Below are positions 33,447 to 42,488 of a DNA stretch of 43,005 bases, in pieces. The notes below the pieces were generated by a model. That model worked only from the letters and a program-made list of their open reading frames with translations, did no database searches and had not been told where the DNA came from. The DNA is from an uncultured Rhodospirillaceae bacterium (GTDB lineage: Bacteria; Pseudomonadota; Alphaproteobacteria; CAAGCB01; CAG-977), in contig URSF01000024.1 in NCBI GenBank assembly GCA_900550445.1, forward strand, positions 1 to 43,005, read 5' to 3'. The position numbers and the translations under genes are program-made. The first letter of the stretch is position 1, and the number at the start of each line of letters is the position of its first letter.

Positions 33447-35555
33447 TTACATGTTAAAAACGCCGAACGGTTTGAATTCCACGCCCAGCTGGAACGTAAC
33501 GCCGCTTTCATAGTCGCGGTCATAGGTATAATCTTTCTTTATGCCTGTTTCCAAAGCGAAACATTCGTCTTCATAACGCAGATAACCGCCCGTTTCCAAA
33601 ACGCCGCCGCCGTCGGACAAATTGATGCGCTGATTAAATTTTAACATCCAGTATCTGGTCAGCCGGGATTCGATATAGTAAATCAATTCTTCGCGGTTGT
33701 TATAAGCGGAGTATTCGGAAACCGTGCTTTTCAGGTTAATATAACTGGCCGAAACGCGCAAGAGAGCATTCCCGGCCGATAAAGAAATATCGCTTCGGTT
33801 TAAATCCAAAGATTTACGATCCATACGAAAGGCATAATTTAAACTGATAAATTCGTTTGGTTCGATACTGATGCGCCCGACAATATCCGACGCCTGATCG
33901 ACCAGCCCCGAATCCGGCGGGAAAATACCGGAATGCGTAAAACGATAACTTTGCCCGATCAAAGCGGAAATGTATCCCTTTTTATGACCGTACATGCTCC
34001 ATTTCAATCCGTAATTCAGTCGTGATCCGGGCTCAAACATATCAAAGCCGACAAAACGTTTTTCGGCGAACAGGTTTGTATCGTCAAAATCCAAATCGCT
34101 GCTGTCTTCGTTGGGAATTTTATCGGAGTTTCTGGAATTCGGCGCAACGACCCCCATGACGATCGGTTCTAAAATCTGATTGTAATCTTCGCCGACTTTT
34201 ACAAAAGGATAGCTGACTTTTAAAGAAGCCTGCGGATTAAAAGCGCCGACATATCCTGAGAACAGCTTGTTTTTTTCCGCAATAAAGTAATCTTCGACAT
34301 GATATCCGCTGACCAGAGCGGAAGCGTCGAAACTGTAGACCGCCCCCCAATCGGTAATCCCCGGCAGATGCCACCCCGTTTCAACGGACAAACGGCTGCT
34401 GTCGTCCCCGATTTTGCGCGTCAGCGTAGCGGACGAAACATCAAAACTCCAATATCCGCCGTTGTCCTGCGGTGCCGTTGTGTGCGAAAACTGCATCAGC
34501 GGGACGACTTCGGGAATAATATCGTCGTTAACGTCCGAACGCATATTTTGATAATGAACGCCGCCAAAGGAAAAATAAGTGTTTTCCGTCAAAGCTTCCA
34601 AGACCGCGTCCGATTTTAACCACGGGGCATATATGTCATCGCTGCGGATATCGTACCGGCGCAGATACGTGTCGTCCGAAGCATGGTCAACATTCAGTCT
34701 GGCCCGCCAGATATCGTTGACGTGCCAGTCGCCGCGGGCAACGATGTTGTATCTGTTTTGTCCGTCCTGACGGATAAACGTTCCGTTGACATCAATCGTT
34801 CCTTCGGAAAAATTATGCCGCAGAGTACCGCCCCACAAAATGCCCTTTGTTGCAATCCAAGGCGAAAACAGAAAATCCGTGTACGGGCTGATTTCCCAGT
34901 AATAAGGAACGGTTACTCCGGCGTTCATCGCCCGGTTGGATTTGATGCCCGGCATTAAAAAACCGGATTTACGTTTAACCGTCGGATCAGGATAGGAAAA
35001 ATAAGGAATGTACATGACCGGCACGTCGGCGATCGTCATGGTGGCGTTTTGCGCAGTCATGTTTTTTCCGGCTTTGTCATGCGTCATTTTTTTGGCTTTG
35101 ACTTCCCAGAAACGGGAACCGTCCTCGCAAAAATCGCATGACGAATAGGCGACGTCTTCAAATTCCGTAAAATTCCCCTGAATATGTTCGGCTTCTTTTG
35201 CCGTCAGAACGGATTGATCGGAAAGGGTGTAACGGATTTTTTTGATCAGTCCGTCTTTTAAATCGCCGGACAGTTTGGCGTAATTTCCGCGCATCAATCC
35301 GCCGTCGGGGGTGTAAATTTCCACGTTTCCGGACGCGATAACAACGCCGTCAACCGTATCATAGTTGATATGGTCCGCGCGCAGCGACGAATTTCCCTGA
35401 GTAAAAGTGACGTTCCCGCGGGCGATGATCAGGTTCATTTCCCGGTCATAAGTCAGTTCGTCCGCCGAAAAATCAACGGGGCCGTTTTTATCCAAAGCGG
35501 CCGCCGTCCGGGTTAAAAAAAGAACAGCCGTTAAAATAAAGCCGAAGAACTTCAT
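33447..35555 (-). CDS. lptD: LPS-assembly outer-membrane protein LptD
   Basis: A 702-residue LPS translocon. The signal peptide is MKFFGFILTAVLFLTRTAAA; the N-terminal LptA-like domain reads VDFSADELTYDREMNLIIAR and GNVTFTQGNSSLRADHINYD. The cysteine pair SCDFC (about 135-140) is typical of alphaproteobacterial LptD. The rest is a beta-barrel ending FQLGVEFKPFGVFNM. The ATG at 35555 overlaps the lptF stop (ATGA); the longer frame to 35606 is an lptF shadow. Confidence 0.93.
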   Translation of the reverse strand: MKFFGFILTAVLFLTRTAAALDKNGPVDFSADELTYDREMNLIIARGNVTFTQGNSSLRADHINYDTVDGVVIASGNVEIYTPDGGLMRGNYAKLSGDLKDGLIKKIRYTLSDQSVLTAKEAEHIQGNFTEFEDVAYSSCDFCEDGSRFWEVKAKKMTHDKAGKNMTAQNATMTIADVPVMYIPYFSYPDPTVKRKSGFLMPGIKSNRAMNAGVTVPYYWEISPYTDFLFSPWIATKGILWGGTLRHNFSEGTIDVNGTFIRQDGQNRYNIVARGDWHVNDIWRARLNVDHASDDTYLRRYDIRSDDIYAPWLKSDAVLEALTENTYFSFGGVHYQNMRSDVNDDIIPEVVPLMQFSHTTAPQDNGGYWSFDVSSATLTRKIGDDSSRLSVETGWHLPGITDWGAVYSFDASALVSGYHVEDYFIAEKNKLFSGYVGAFNPQASLKVSYPFVKVGEDYNQILEPIVMGVVAPNSRNSDKIPNEDSSDLDFDDTNLFAEKRFVGFDMFEPGSRLNYGLKWSMYGHKKGYISALIGQSYRFTHSGIFPPDSGLVDQASDIVGRISIEPNEFISLNYAFRMDRKSLDLNRSDISLSAGNALLRVSASYINLKSTVSEYSAYNNREELIYYIESRLTRYWMLKFNQRINLSDGGGVLETGGYLRYEDECFALETGIKKDYTYDRDYESGVTFQLGVEFKPFGVFNM

Positions 35556-36724
35556 GCTTTTGAAGCGCTCCTTTTCTTCAGCAGCTTTTGTTTTAAAGCT
35601 TTGCACCCGGTCCAGAAATTTTTAATGCGGGTAAATTTGAATTCTCCCGAATGTTTCAGGACATAAAGGCAGACAAAAATTGGCGCGACGGCCAGAACAT
35701 AAATCAAGGGGACAAAATATAAGTTGCGCATGCACAGATTGTCTACCCCCAAAGCGGCAATCTGCACGCCCGCCATGATCAGGACGGTGACGATGATGCG
35801 TTTGTTGTGTCCGCGCCGGTTGAAATTGCCCGTCAACAGCCCTGCGGCCGCGATCAGCATAAAGGACAGATTGTAAAAGGGCATGGCCAGACGTTTAAAG
35901 CCCTCCATTCTGAACCGATGGTACGTTTTATCGTTCGGCAGCTGATCCCGAGGGGTCGTAAATAATTCTTTTAAACTGCGTTCGCCGGGGTTTTTAAAAC
36001 GGCTGGCGGTTTTGTCTTTGTTGGAAACAAAGTCCAGATTGTAATAATCAAAGTAAAGAATAGAAAACCGGCCGGTTTTATTGGATACTTCCTGCCGTGA
36101 TCCGTTTTTCATGGAAATCTGCGGCACGCCGTCATGGTATACAATGTTTCCCTTTTCCGCCAGCAAAGTCACCTGACTGTCCGGAGAATGCTGGTCGTGC
36201 AGGATAATGCCTTCCAGCGAACCGTCATTGTTTTTGTTACGGATATAAACCGTAATGCCGTCTGAAATATCATTAAATTCGCCTTCCTGAATCAGCAGAT
36301 GAGAAACGTCATGCTGTACTTTCCAGCGCAGTTCGCGGAAGTTGGCGACGGCATGAGGAACCAGCACCAACGAAATATAAAACCCCAGTATGGTAAATAA
36401 AACGCCGATCGTCAAAACGGGTTTGGCCAGTTGCATCGGACTCATGCCGGCGGCGCGCAAAATAATCAATTCCCTGTCGGTAATCAGCCGGTTATAAGTA
36501 AACAAAGCGACGGCGAACAAAGCGATCGGGGAAATAATCGCCAGATATCCCGGAATCAGCATCATTGTCAAACGGACGAACAGCCAGATAGAAACCTTTG
36601 AATTTAAAAGCATATCGAACAGGCGCAAAGACTGTGACAACCATACGATCATCAACAGTCCGGAGGTGATCAGAACGAACCCGAACAGCATTTGCTTTAA
36701 AATGTATTTCGTAACTATTTTCAT
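35552..36724 (-). CDS. lptF: LPS export permease, LptF/LptG family
   Basis: A 390-residue inner-membrane permease of the LptB2FG transporter. Membrane helices lie at about 10-30, 55-75 and 100-120, and again at about 285-355, flanking a periplasmic beta-jellyroll domain. The motif DRELIILRAAGMSPMQLAKP is the coupling region to LptB. Usually lptF and lptG are adjacent; only one copy is here, followed directly by lptD. The motif favours LptF but LptG is not excluded. No Shine-Dalgarno precedes the ATG, while a perfect TATAAT lies 8 bases upstream. Confidence 0.88.
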   Translation of the reverse strand: MKIVTKYILKQMLFGFVLITSGLLMIVWLSQSLRLFDMLLNSKVSIWLFVRLTMMLIPGYLAIISPIALFAVALFTYNRLITDRELIILRAAGMSPMQLAKPVLTIGVLFTILGFYISLVLVPHAVANFRELRWKVQHDVSHLLIQEGEFNDISDGITVYIRNKNNDGSLEGIILHDQHSPDSQVTLLAEKGNIVYHDGVPQISMKNGSRQEVSNKTGRFSILYFDYYNLDFVSNKDKTASRFKNPGERSLKELFTTPRDQLPNDKTYHRFRMEGFKRLAMPFYNLSFMLIAAAGLLTGNFNRRGHNKRIIVTVLIMAGVQIAALGVDNLCMRNLYFVPLIYVLAVAPIFVCLYVLKHSGEFKFTRIKNFWTGCKALKQKLLKKRSASKA

Positions 36725-36732
36725 AAGGCGGG

Positions 36733-36738
36733 ATTATA
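36733..36738 (-). promoter_or_regulatory. Perfect -10 box just upstream of lptF
   Basis: TATAAT on the minus strand ends 8 bases before the lptF ATG, so transcription from it would begin at or next to the start codon (a leaderless or nearly leaderless mRNA). No good -35 is visible at 16-18 bases. Confidence 0.4.
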
Positions 36739-36760
36739 GCGTTAAGAACGCCTTTCGTCT

Positions 36761-37690
36761 TCATTTTTTTGAAGTTTGTGAAAAAAATTCGGGATCGGCC
36801 AACGGGTGGTTTTTTTCTACGGCGTTTTTCAATCGGTCGTCCAGAATATGCGTATAGATTTGCGTTGTGGCAATGTTAGCGTGTCCCAACATTTGCTGAA
36901 CGGTTCTTAAATCGGCGTCATGCGCGATCAGATGACTGGCGAAAGAATGCCTGATAACGTGCGGGGACACCCGTTCCGCCGGAATGCCGGCTGCGGTGGC
37001 AAGGCTTTTTAATTCTTCAAAAAAGCCTTCTCGCGTCAAGTGTCCCGTTTTGCTTCTTGACGGAAACAACCAGCGGGATTCGCGGCCTTTCGGCAGAGTT
37101 CTTTCACGTTCGGGAATCCACTCGTGCAGCGCCTGTTTTGCCGCGTCGGTCAGCGGAACCATTCTGTCTTTGCTGCCTTTGCCGCGGACAATCAGAAAAT
37201 TTTCCCTGACGTTGGCTGTGGAAGCAGGCAGGGAAACCAGTTCGGATACGCGCAGTCCCGATGCATATAAAATTTCCAACAGCGCTTTCATGCGCAGTGC
37301 TTTTTTAGGACTCATCGCCGGAATGGCGTCAAACAGGCGGTTGATTTCTTCTTCGGACAAATATTTCGGCAAGGATCTGCCGGTTTTGGGGGAGTCCAAA
37401 ACGTCTGTCGGATTGTCTGTGCGGATTTTTTCCGTATAAAGATATTTATAGAATTCGCGCAAAGCCGACAGCCGTCTGGCTTGCGTTTTGACGGACATGC
37501 CGTTTTCCGCCAGAAAAGCCAGATAAGCCCGCAAGTCTGAAACCTGCGCGTTTTCAAACGTTCTGCGCCCGGAATCCAGAAATTCGCCGCAGTTTTCCAG
37601 ATCGCGGGTATACGCGGCGATTGTGTTTGCCGCCGCGCCGCGTTCGGCCGTAATGGTTTCCATAAAAGCCGCAATCAGTTCTTTATTCAT
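36761..37690 (-). CDS. xerD: Tyrosine recombinase XerD
   Basis: A 309-residue chromosome-dimer resolvase. The N-terminal SAM-like domain opens AAFMETITAERGAAANTIAA. Catalytic residues are all visible: Arg in ASGLRVSEL, Lys in GKGSKDR, HVIRHSFASHL, LGHANIATTQ, and Tyr in IYTHI. The ATG at 37690 overlaps the upstream gene by 8 bases. It is a housekeeping Xer gene inside a cell-envelope operon, not the integrase of a mobile element. XerC is not in the window. Confidence 0.92.
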   Translation of the reverse strand: MNKELIAAFMETITAERGAAANTIAAYTRDLENCGEFLDSGRRTFENAQVSDLRAYLAFLAENGMSVKTQARRLSALREFYKYLYTEKIRTDNPTDVLDSPKTGRSLPKYLSEEEINRLFDAIPAMSPKKALRMKALLEILYASGLRVSELVSLPASTANVRENFLIVRGKGSKDRMVPLTDAAKQALHEWIPERERTLPKGRESRWLFPSRSKTGHLTREGFFEELKSLATAAGIPAERVSPHVIRHSFASHLIAHDADLRTVQQMLGHANIATTQIYTHILDDRLKNAVEKNHPLADPEFFSQTSKK

Positions 37691-39332
37691 CGCTGTTTTC
37701 CGGCGCCAGAACAATATCCGCGGACTGCAGAGCCGTTTCGGCCGCTTCGCGTTCCAGTCCCGCGGCGGTTAAAAGGGATAAAGCCCGCAGTAATCCGGTA
37801 TAGCTGCCGTCCAGAGCGTTTAACGCTTCTAAAACCGTATCGCCCGCCGGTTTACCCGTAATCTGTGCGGCGGCCGGATTCGTCTGTCTGGCGGCGATGA
37901 ATGATTCTTCGGATCCTTCGGCAAAGGAAGTGTAATGCCATGTTTCATCGGCCTGTATCATGCCCAGCGTTTTAAACATTAACATCAGCCGATCGATTTT
38001 GCGAATAAAGGCTTCGTCTGCTTCCTGTTTTTTTTCGGCATAAGCCATCATTGCTTCCAGCGCGGGAATAAACAAGTGACGGCTTTTGTCCGGTTCGGTC
38101 AGTTCGGCAAAATACCAGCCTTCCGCTGCCGTTTGGGAAACGGGAAAAATAATTTCGGCTTTTTGCCGCCATTCGCCGGCCTGTTCGTTTAAACCGGCCA
38201 GAGCAAAAGCTTCGATCAAAGCGCCGGATTCGGACAGAGTATCAATGTCCGGCTTCAGCGTTTCCAAAACATCTTTTGCCGCAGAGGAAAAAGCGTACGA
38301 CACTCCGTCTTGTTTGGCGGATTGCAGTCCCTGTTTTAAAAAGGTCTGCTTTTGAATGTTGTCTTCGGTCATGCTGCTCAGCGCTGCCGCTTTTTGCAGC
38401 ATCAAAGCGCGCAGTTTTTCTCCGGGCATGTTTTTTTCGTCCGGCGCGTCGTCAAACATAACCTGCTGATAGTATGTGCGCAGCTTTGTCGGGGCCAGCA
38501 GCCCTCGCTGAACCAGCTGTTCAGCCGCGGCCAAACGTTGTTCCGCAGGGATTGATTCGTCCTGGGCAAACAGCTTTTTAAACCAGACGTCATCGGTTTT
38601 ATCTTTGATTTCCGCCAGACTCCGTCCTGCTTTGCGCCAAACGGCGGCGGTGAACGGCGTTACTTTTTCCGGTACGGTCGTCAGGGGTTTCCTTTCTGTA
38701 AAGTGATCAACGGCATTCGTTATAAAAGCATCTTCGCCGTTTTGTTCTTTCAACAGGTCCAAAGATAAAAAGGCTTTGTCTTCTTCCTGATTAAACGCGG
38801 CGCAGACGGCTGACAAGCGCTGCCAGAACGGTTCCTCCGATTCTTTGTCCGTCAGGAAACATGCGGTTTGCATATCCTGCAGCAAAAGAACGTCGGCGTA
38901 AATTTTGTTTTGTTCGCCGGACCGTATTTGTTCGGGGATTTTTTGAATCAGTCTGTAAACTTCATCAAAATACCCCAGATCAAACAGTTGGCGCAGCTTT
39001 AAAGTAATAAAAGATTGCCCCGTCGTTCCCAGCGGCGGAACGCCTGCCGTCAATAACAGCTTTAAACGCAGACTTTCGGCGGCGGGCGGCAGCTTTCCGC
39101 GGGTTTTGGCAAACTTATCCGCAATGGCGGGATAGGTCGCGTTTTGCCACAGATTTTCATTTAAAACGTCGTTTTTCGCGCCGATGATCAAACCGTAAGC
39201 GTTCGTTTCCATTTTTTTCAACGGCAACAGCTGAACCGGCGGAACCAGATAAATTTTTTCCTGCGCCGCGGCGCCGTTCGGAATGAAAAACAGCAATGCC
39301 AGCAAAAAACAACTATTTTTGAAGCCGTTCAT
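37683..39332 (-). CDS. Exported helical protein of unknown function
   Basis: A 549-residue exported protein. The ATG at 39332 gives a clean signal peptide (CFLLALLFFIPNGAAAQ). The body is alpha-helical and Ala/Leu/Glu-rich with TPR- or solenoid-like spacing (for example LRQLFDLGYFDEVYRLIQKI and ALAGLNEQAGEWRQKAEIIF), but no clean repeat can be read. I do not recognise a named family. It overlaps xerD by 8 bases and the small membrane gene upstream by 20, so it is translationally tied to both. Confidence 0.65.
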   Translation of the reverse strand: MNGFKNSCFLLALLFFIPNGAAAQEKIYLVPPVQLLPLKKMETNAYGLIIGAKNDVLNENLWQNATYPAIADKFAKTRGKLPPAAESLRLKLLLTAGVPPLGTTGQSFITLKLRQLFDLGYFDEVYRLIQKIPEQIRSGEQNKIYADVLLLQDMQTACFLTDKESEEPFWQRLSAVCAAFNQEEDKAFLSLDLLKEQNGEDAFITNAVDHFTERKPLTTVPEKVTPFTAAVWRKAGRSLAEIKDKTDDVWFKKLFAQDESIPAEQRLAAAEQLVQRGLLAPTKLRTYYQQVMFDDAPDEKNMPGEKLRALMLQKAAALSSMTEDNIQKQTFLKQGLQSAKQDGVSYAFSSAAKDVLETLKPDIDTLSESGALIEAFALAGLNEQAGEWRQKAEIIFPVSQTAAEGWYFAELTEPDKSRHLFIPALEAMMAYAEKKQEADEAFIRKIDRLMLMFKTLGMIQADETWHYTSFAEGSEESFIAARQTNPAAAQITGKPAGDTVLEALNALDGSYTGLLRALSLLTAAGLEREAAETALQSADIVLAPENSDE

Positions 39333-39453
39333 AACTGATTTCTTTTTCAACGCTTGTTTTGGGGACCTGAATGTCGTAAACGGCGATGAAGACACCAAAT
39401 CCGATCACGGCAAGCAGGATCGGGTAAACATACCAACGCGAATTACGGCGCAT
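39313..39453 (-). CDS. 46-residue single-pass membrane protein
   Basis: A short ORF starting at ATG 39453 with AAGGA 7 bases upstream: MRRNSRWYVYPILLAVIGFG begins the protein, continuing VFIAVYDIQVPKTSVEKEIS. The positive N-terminus followed by a helix at about 10-26 predicts N-in topology with a short polar C-terminal tail outside. It ends 20 bases inside the next gene. Good RBS, sensible topology and coupling argue that it is real. It would be the first gene of the long envelope operon. Confidence 0.7.
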   Translation of the reverse strand: MRRNSRWYVYPILLAVIGFGVFIAVYDIQVPKTSVEKEISYERLQK

Positions 39454-39562
39454 TTCGGATCCTTTCGATTAAAACGTTAAAAACTTCTTTTCTTATGACA
39501 CAATCAAGTTAAAATAACGTTAGAATTTTTATCAAAACAATTATTTGGACGACAGTAAAAAA
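39454..39562. promoter_or_regulatory. Divergent promoter region between the envelope operon and aroK
   Basis: A 109-base AT-rich gap between divergent start codons. It must carry promoters for the minus-strand envelope operon and for aroK. No pair of boxes with convincing spacing stands out. Confidence 0.35.
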
Positions 39563-40138
39563 ATGCCCGGAAAAAAAGAAACGATTCTTCATTTTCCATA
39601 TCCGCTGGACAGAACCTTGTTTCTGGTCGGCATGATGGGCAGCGGTAAAAGCAGTATCGGACGCAGGCTGGCGCGTATTTATTCAATGCCTTTTGTCGAC
39701 GCGGACAGGGAAATAGAAAAAGCCGGGGGCGGAGATATCTGTTATTTGTTTCAGCGTTACGGCGAACAGGATTTCCGCAGGGTGGAAGAACGCATTATGA
39801 ATCGTCTGCTGAACGCAAAGAAATGTATTCTGGCTTCCGGCGGCGGCGCTTTTATGTCGGCGCAGACCAGACAGATTGTTTCGCAAAAAGCCGTCAGCGT
39901 TTTTCTGGACGCCCATGTTGATACGATTGTACGCAATACGGCGGGCCGGACGCACCGGCCGCTTTTGAATGTGGACAATCCGGAAGAAGTAATCCGGACG
40001 CTGCTGAACAGCCGGCGTCCTTTTTATGAACAGGCCGATATCCGCGTTGAATATAAAGAAGAAACAATGGGACAACTGCTGCGGATATTGGTCGCGCGAA
40101 TCAACCGCTTTGCTACGGGAGGGAAAGATGGATCTTGA
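39563..40138 (+). CDS. aroK: Shikimate kinase
   Basis: A 191-residue enzyme phosphorylating shikimate in chorismate synthesis. P-loop VGMMGSGKSSIGRRLA, shikimate-binding DADREIE, and ASGGGAFM; the lid Arg is in AGRTHRPLL. The ATG at 39563 is chosen over a TTG at 39545; both lack a strong RBS. It overlaps aroB by 11 bases, the usual aroK-aroB pair. Confidence 0.95.
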   Translation: MPGKKETILHFPYPLDRTLFLVGMMGSGKSSIGRRLARIYSMPFVDADREIEKAGGGDICYLFQRYGEQDFRRVEERIMNRLLNAKKCILASGGGAFMSAQTRQIVSQKAVSVFLDAHVDTIVRNTAGRTHRPLLNVDNPEEVIRTLLNSRRPFYEQADIRVEYKEETMGQLLRILVARINRFATGGKDGS

Positions 40139-41258
40139 TAAATTGGTACAAGTGGACGTTAACGTAAAGGAATTCGGATATCCTGTTTTTATCGGTTCCG
40201 ATTATCTGATGCATATCGGGGAACTGATCGGACCGTACGTGCGGTCAAAAAAGATTTTTATTATTACCGACGATCTGGTTTCCATGCTCTACCTGCCGAT
40301 GGTCAAAGACAGTCTGGAAAAGGCGGATTTTGACGTTTACGCACTGACCGTGCCGCAAGGAGAACGAAGCAAAACGCTGGAACAGGCCGGAAAACTGCTG
40401 GAACGTATTTTGAAAATCGGTTGTGACAGACATAGCGCGATTGTTTCTCTGGGCGGCGGAGTCGTCGGAGATCTTGCCGGTTTTTGTGCTTCCGTTTTGC
40501 TGCGCGGCGTTGATTTCATTCAGATACCGACGACGCTTTTGGCGCAGACGGACAGTTCTGTCGGTGGAAAAACGGCGGTGAATACGGCGGCAGGAAAAAA
40601 TCTGGTCGGCACGTTTCATCAGCCGAAGGCCGTTTTTATTGACGTTCATACGCTGAAAACGCTTGATCAGCAGCAGGTCATTGCCGGTTTTGCCGAAGTC
40701 GTCAAATATGGTCTGGCTTTAAACGCCGATTTCTGGGACTGGCTGGTCGGCAGCGGCGAACAGGTCGTAGCTTTGGACGAATCGGCTTGTATATATGCCG
40801 TTGAACAAAGCTGCCGGATTAAAGCTGCCGTTGTCGCCGAAGACGAATTTGAACAAACCGGGCTGCGTTCTTTGTTGAATTACGGACATACGTTCGGTCA
40901 TGCGATCGAAGCGGTCGCCGGTATGCGCGGTTCCATTTTGCACGGCGAAGCAATCGCCATCGGATCCGTTCTGGCGGCCTGGCTGTCCGCAGATATGCAG
41001 CTGTGCGAACAGAGCGTGCCGAAAAAAATCAAGGAACAATATGAAAAATGGGGACTGCCGACGCAATTTGACGCTTTGAAAGTCTCCGAATTGCTTTCCT
41101 ATATGAAAAAAGATAAAAAGACCATGGGTATGCAGTTGAATTTCGTTTTGCTTGAAGAAATCGGCAGCAGCATATTAGTTCATAATATCAACCCGGCTGA
41201 CGTTGAAAAAGTTTTGTATGAAAAAGGGCGTAAAAGGAATGCCGTTTCCTATTATTGA
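40128..41258 (+). CDS. aroB: 3-dehydroquinate synthase
   Basis: A 376-residue NAD- and metal-dependent enzyme converting DAHP to 3-dehydroquinate. NAD region VSLGGGVVGDLAGFCAS, substrate loop TTLLAQTDSSVGGKTAVN, metal ligands in AGFAEVVKYG, NYGHTFGHAIE and LHGEAIAIG. The ATG at 40128 has GGGAGG upstream; the frame is open further but only shadows aroK. Confidence 0.97.
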   Translation: MDLDKLVQVDVNVKEFGYPVFIGSDYLMHIGELIGPYVRSKKIFIITDDLVSMLYLPMVKDSLEKADFDVYALTVPQGERSKTLEQAGKLLERILKIGCDRHSAIVSLGGGVVGDLAGFCASVLLRGVDFIQIPTTLLAQTDSSVGGKTAVNTAAGKNLVGTFHQPKAVFIDVHTLKTLDQQQVIAGFAEVVKYGLALNADFWDWLVGSGEQVVALDESACIYAVEQSCRIKAAVVAEDEFEQTGLRSLLNYGHTFGHAIEAVAGMRGSILHGEAIAIGSVLAAWLSADMQLCEQSVPKKIKEQYEKWGLPTQFDALKVSELLSYMKKDKKTMGMQLNFVLLEEIGSSILVHNINPADVEKVLYEKGRKRNAVSYY

Positions 41259-41805
41259 TACGGATCGGGAAGAAATTTATTTCCGTCACATTGATTATAC
41301 GGGATACCGCCGCACGGATTCTTTGTGGGATATCGAAGGACATTTCCGTGACCGGCGCACCGTTGACTGTCCGTGCATTGACCGCGGCGGCGTTATCCGC
41401 GCGGGCGAAACGTTTCATGAAATGTTTTTAACGCTGACAATTGACGACGATATGGTGATCCGGGGGCTTGACGTCAGAATAGACAAGTATCCATATAAAC
41501 AGTGTCCCTGTGCCGCTGCCGTTTTTAAAAATGCGGAAGGATTAAAAATCGGCCCCGGTTTTTCAAAAGAACTGCGCCGCCGTATTCCGGTCAAGTTGGG
41601 CTGCACGCATTTGTTTTCATTGCTGATCGGCGCGGCGGGGGCGGCGTTCCAAACGGTTGCGCAGGTGCGTATGATGAAATACTGCCGCGGCGTAACGCCG
41701 GATCCTCTGGATACCTGTCTGGCCTGGGACAGTTCGGGAGAAATGGTCAAACGGGAATGGCCGGATTTTTATCGGGCGAACGAATCGGAGTCTGAAGAAC
41801 ACTGA
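41239..41805 (+). CDS. DUF2889 family protein
   Basis: A 188-residue protein with the family opening IDYTGYRRTDSLWDIEGHF, then GETFHEMFLTLTIDDDMVI and a His/Cys-containing stretch (LGCTHLFSLLIG). Function is not established. The ATG at 41239 fits the family start, but AAGGA touches the ATG; ATG at 41218 is an alternative. It overlaps the aroB end by 20 bases and the next gene by one. Confidence 0.85.
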   Translation: MPFPIIDTDREEIYFRHIDYTGYRRTDSLWDIEGHFRDRRTVDCPCIDRGGVIRAGETFHEMFLTLTIDDDMVIRGLDVRIDKYPYKQCPCAAAVFKNAEGLKIGPGFSKELRRRIPVKLGCTHLFSLLIGAAGAAFQTVAQVRMMKYCRGVTPDPLDTCLAWDSSGEMVKREWPDFYRANESESEEH

Positions 41806-42392
41806 TGGGCCGGCGTGCAAAGTATGCTTTTTCTTTTAACGACCTGACCGGCCGTCCGCCGGCCGCGCCGGAGCATGTTTGCGACAAGGAAGGTTGCGGC
41901 AGAGCGGCGGAGTTCCGGGCGCCCAAAGACAGGACATTGACGGATTATTATTGGTTTTGTCTGGAACATGTGCAGGAATATAACGCCCAATGGGATTATT
42001 ATCAGGGTATGAGCCCGTTGGAAATTGAAGAACAGCTGAAACAGGACGTCTGTTGGCAGCGCCCGACATGGAAACTGGGGGAACGCGGAGTGGATCCGTC
42101 AATGTTTTCCGATCCTTTGGGGATTAAAAATGAAGCTTTCGGCGAATCGGACAAAGAAAATCCGTTCCGTCCGGAACGTTCATTACGCGCGGATCCGGCA
42201 GTCGCCGCCGCCGCCGGAGTTTTGGAATTGGCTTTTCCTTTGGAAATTAAAAACGTCCGCCTGAACTATAAACGGCTGGCAAAGCGGTATCACCCCGATT
42301 CAAACGGCGGGAATAAAGAACTGGAAGAAAAATTCAAGGATATTACGGAAGCGTATCGCCTGATCATCAGTGTATTGAACGTGAAAAAATAA
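41805..42392 (+). CDS. J-domain protein with an N-terminal zinc-type cluster
   Basis: A 195-residue protein. The N-terminal part has CDKEGCG then FCLEH, a plausible C-x4-C...C-x2-H metal site (about 26-60). The C-terminal 65 residues are a J-domain: FPLEIKNVRLNYKRLAKRYH-PDSNGG with the HPD motif, then FKDITEAYRLI. It is not DnaJ itself: no Gly/Phe linker or DnaJ zinc domain. The start ATG overlaps the DUF2889 stop (TGATG). Such proteins are common in alphaproteobacteria; the DnaK client is unknown. Confidence 0.85.
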   Translation: MGRRAKYAFSFNDLTGRPPAAPEHVCDKEGCGRAAEFRAPKDRTLTDYYWFCLEHVQEYNAQWDYYQGMSPLEIEEQLKQDVCWQRPTWKLGERGVDPSMFSDPLGIKNEAFGESDKENPFRPERSLRADPAVAAAAGVLELAFPLEIKNVRLNYKRLAKRYHPDSNGGNKELEEKFKDITEAYRLIISVLNVKK

Positions 42393-42445
42393 TCCTGCTC
42401 TTTGACTGCCGACGCGATGTCCCCGGCTCGAATCACAAACGACAA

Positions 42446-42471
42446 CGGCGGGAAAGAAAACTTTCCCGCCG
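42446..42471. terminator. Hairpin between convergent genes
   Basis: CGGCGGGAAAG and CTTTCCCGCCG form an 11-bp stem with an AAAA loop, between the convergent ends of the J-domain gene and the Cys-rich gene. T-tracts on both sides are poor, so it may need a partner or serve mainly as an mRNA 3' end. Confidence 0.6.
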
Positions 42472-42488
42472 CTGTTTGCGATAATAAG

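Noticed and set aside
36761..37690. Phage or integron integrase marking a mobile element
   Set aside because: All features fit housekeeping XerD, it is embedded in an overlapping envelope operon, and no att-like repeats or phage genes are nearby.
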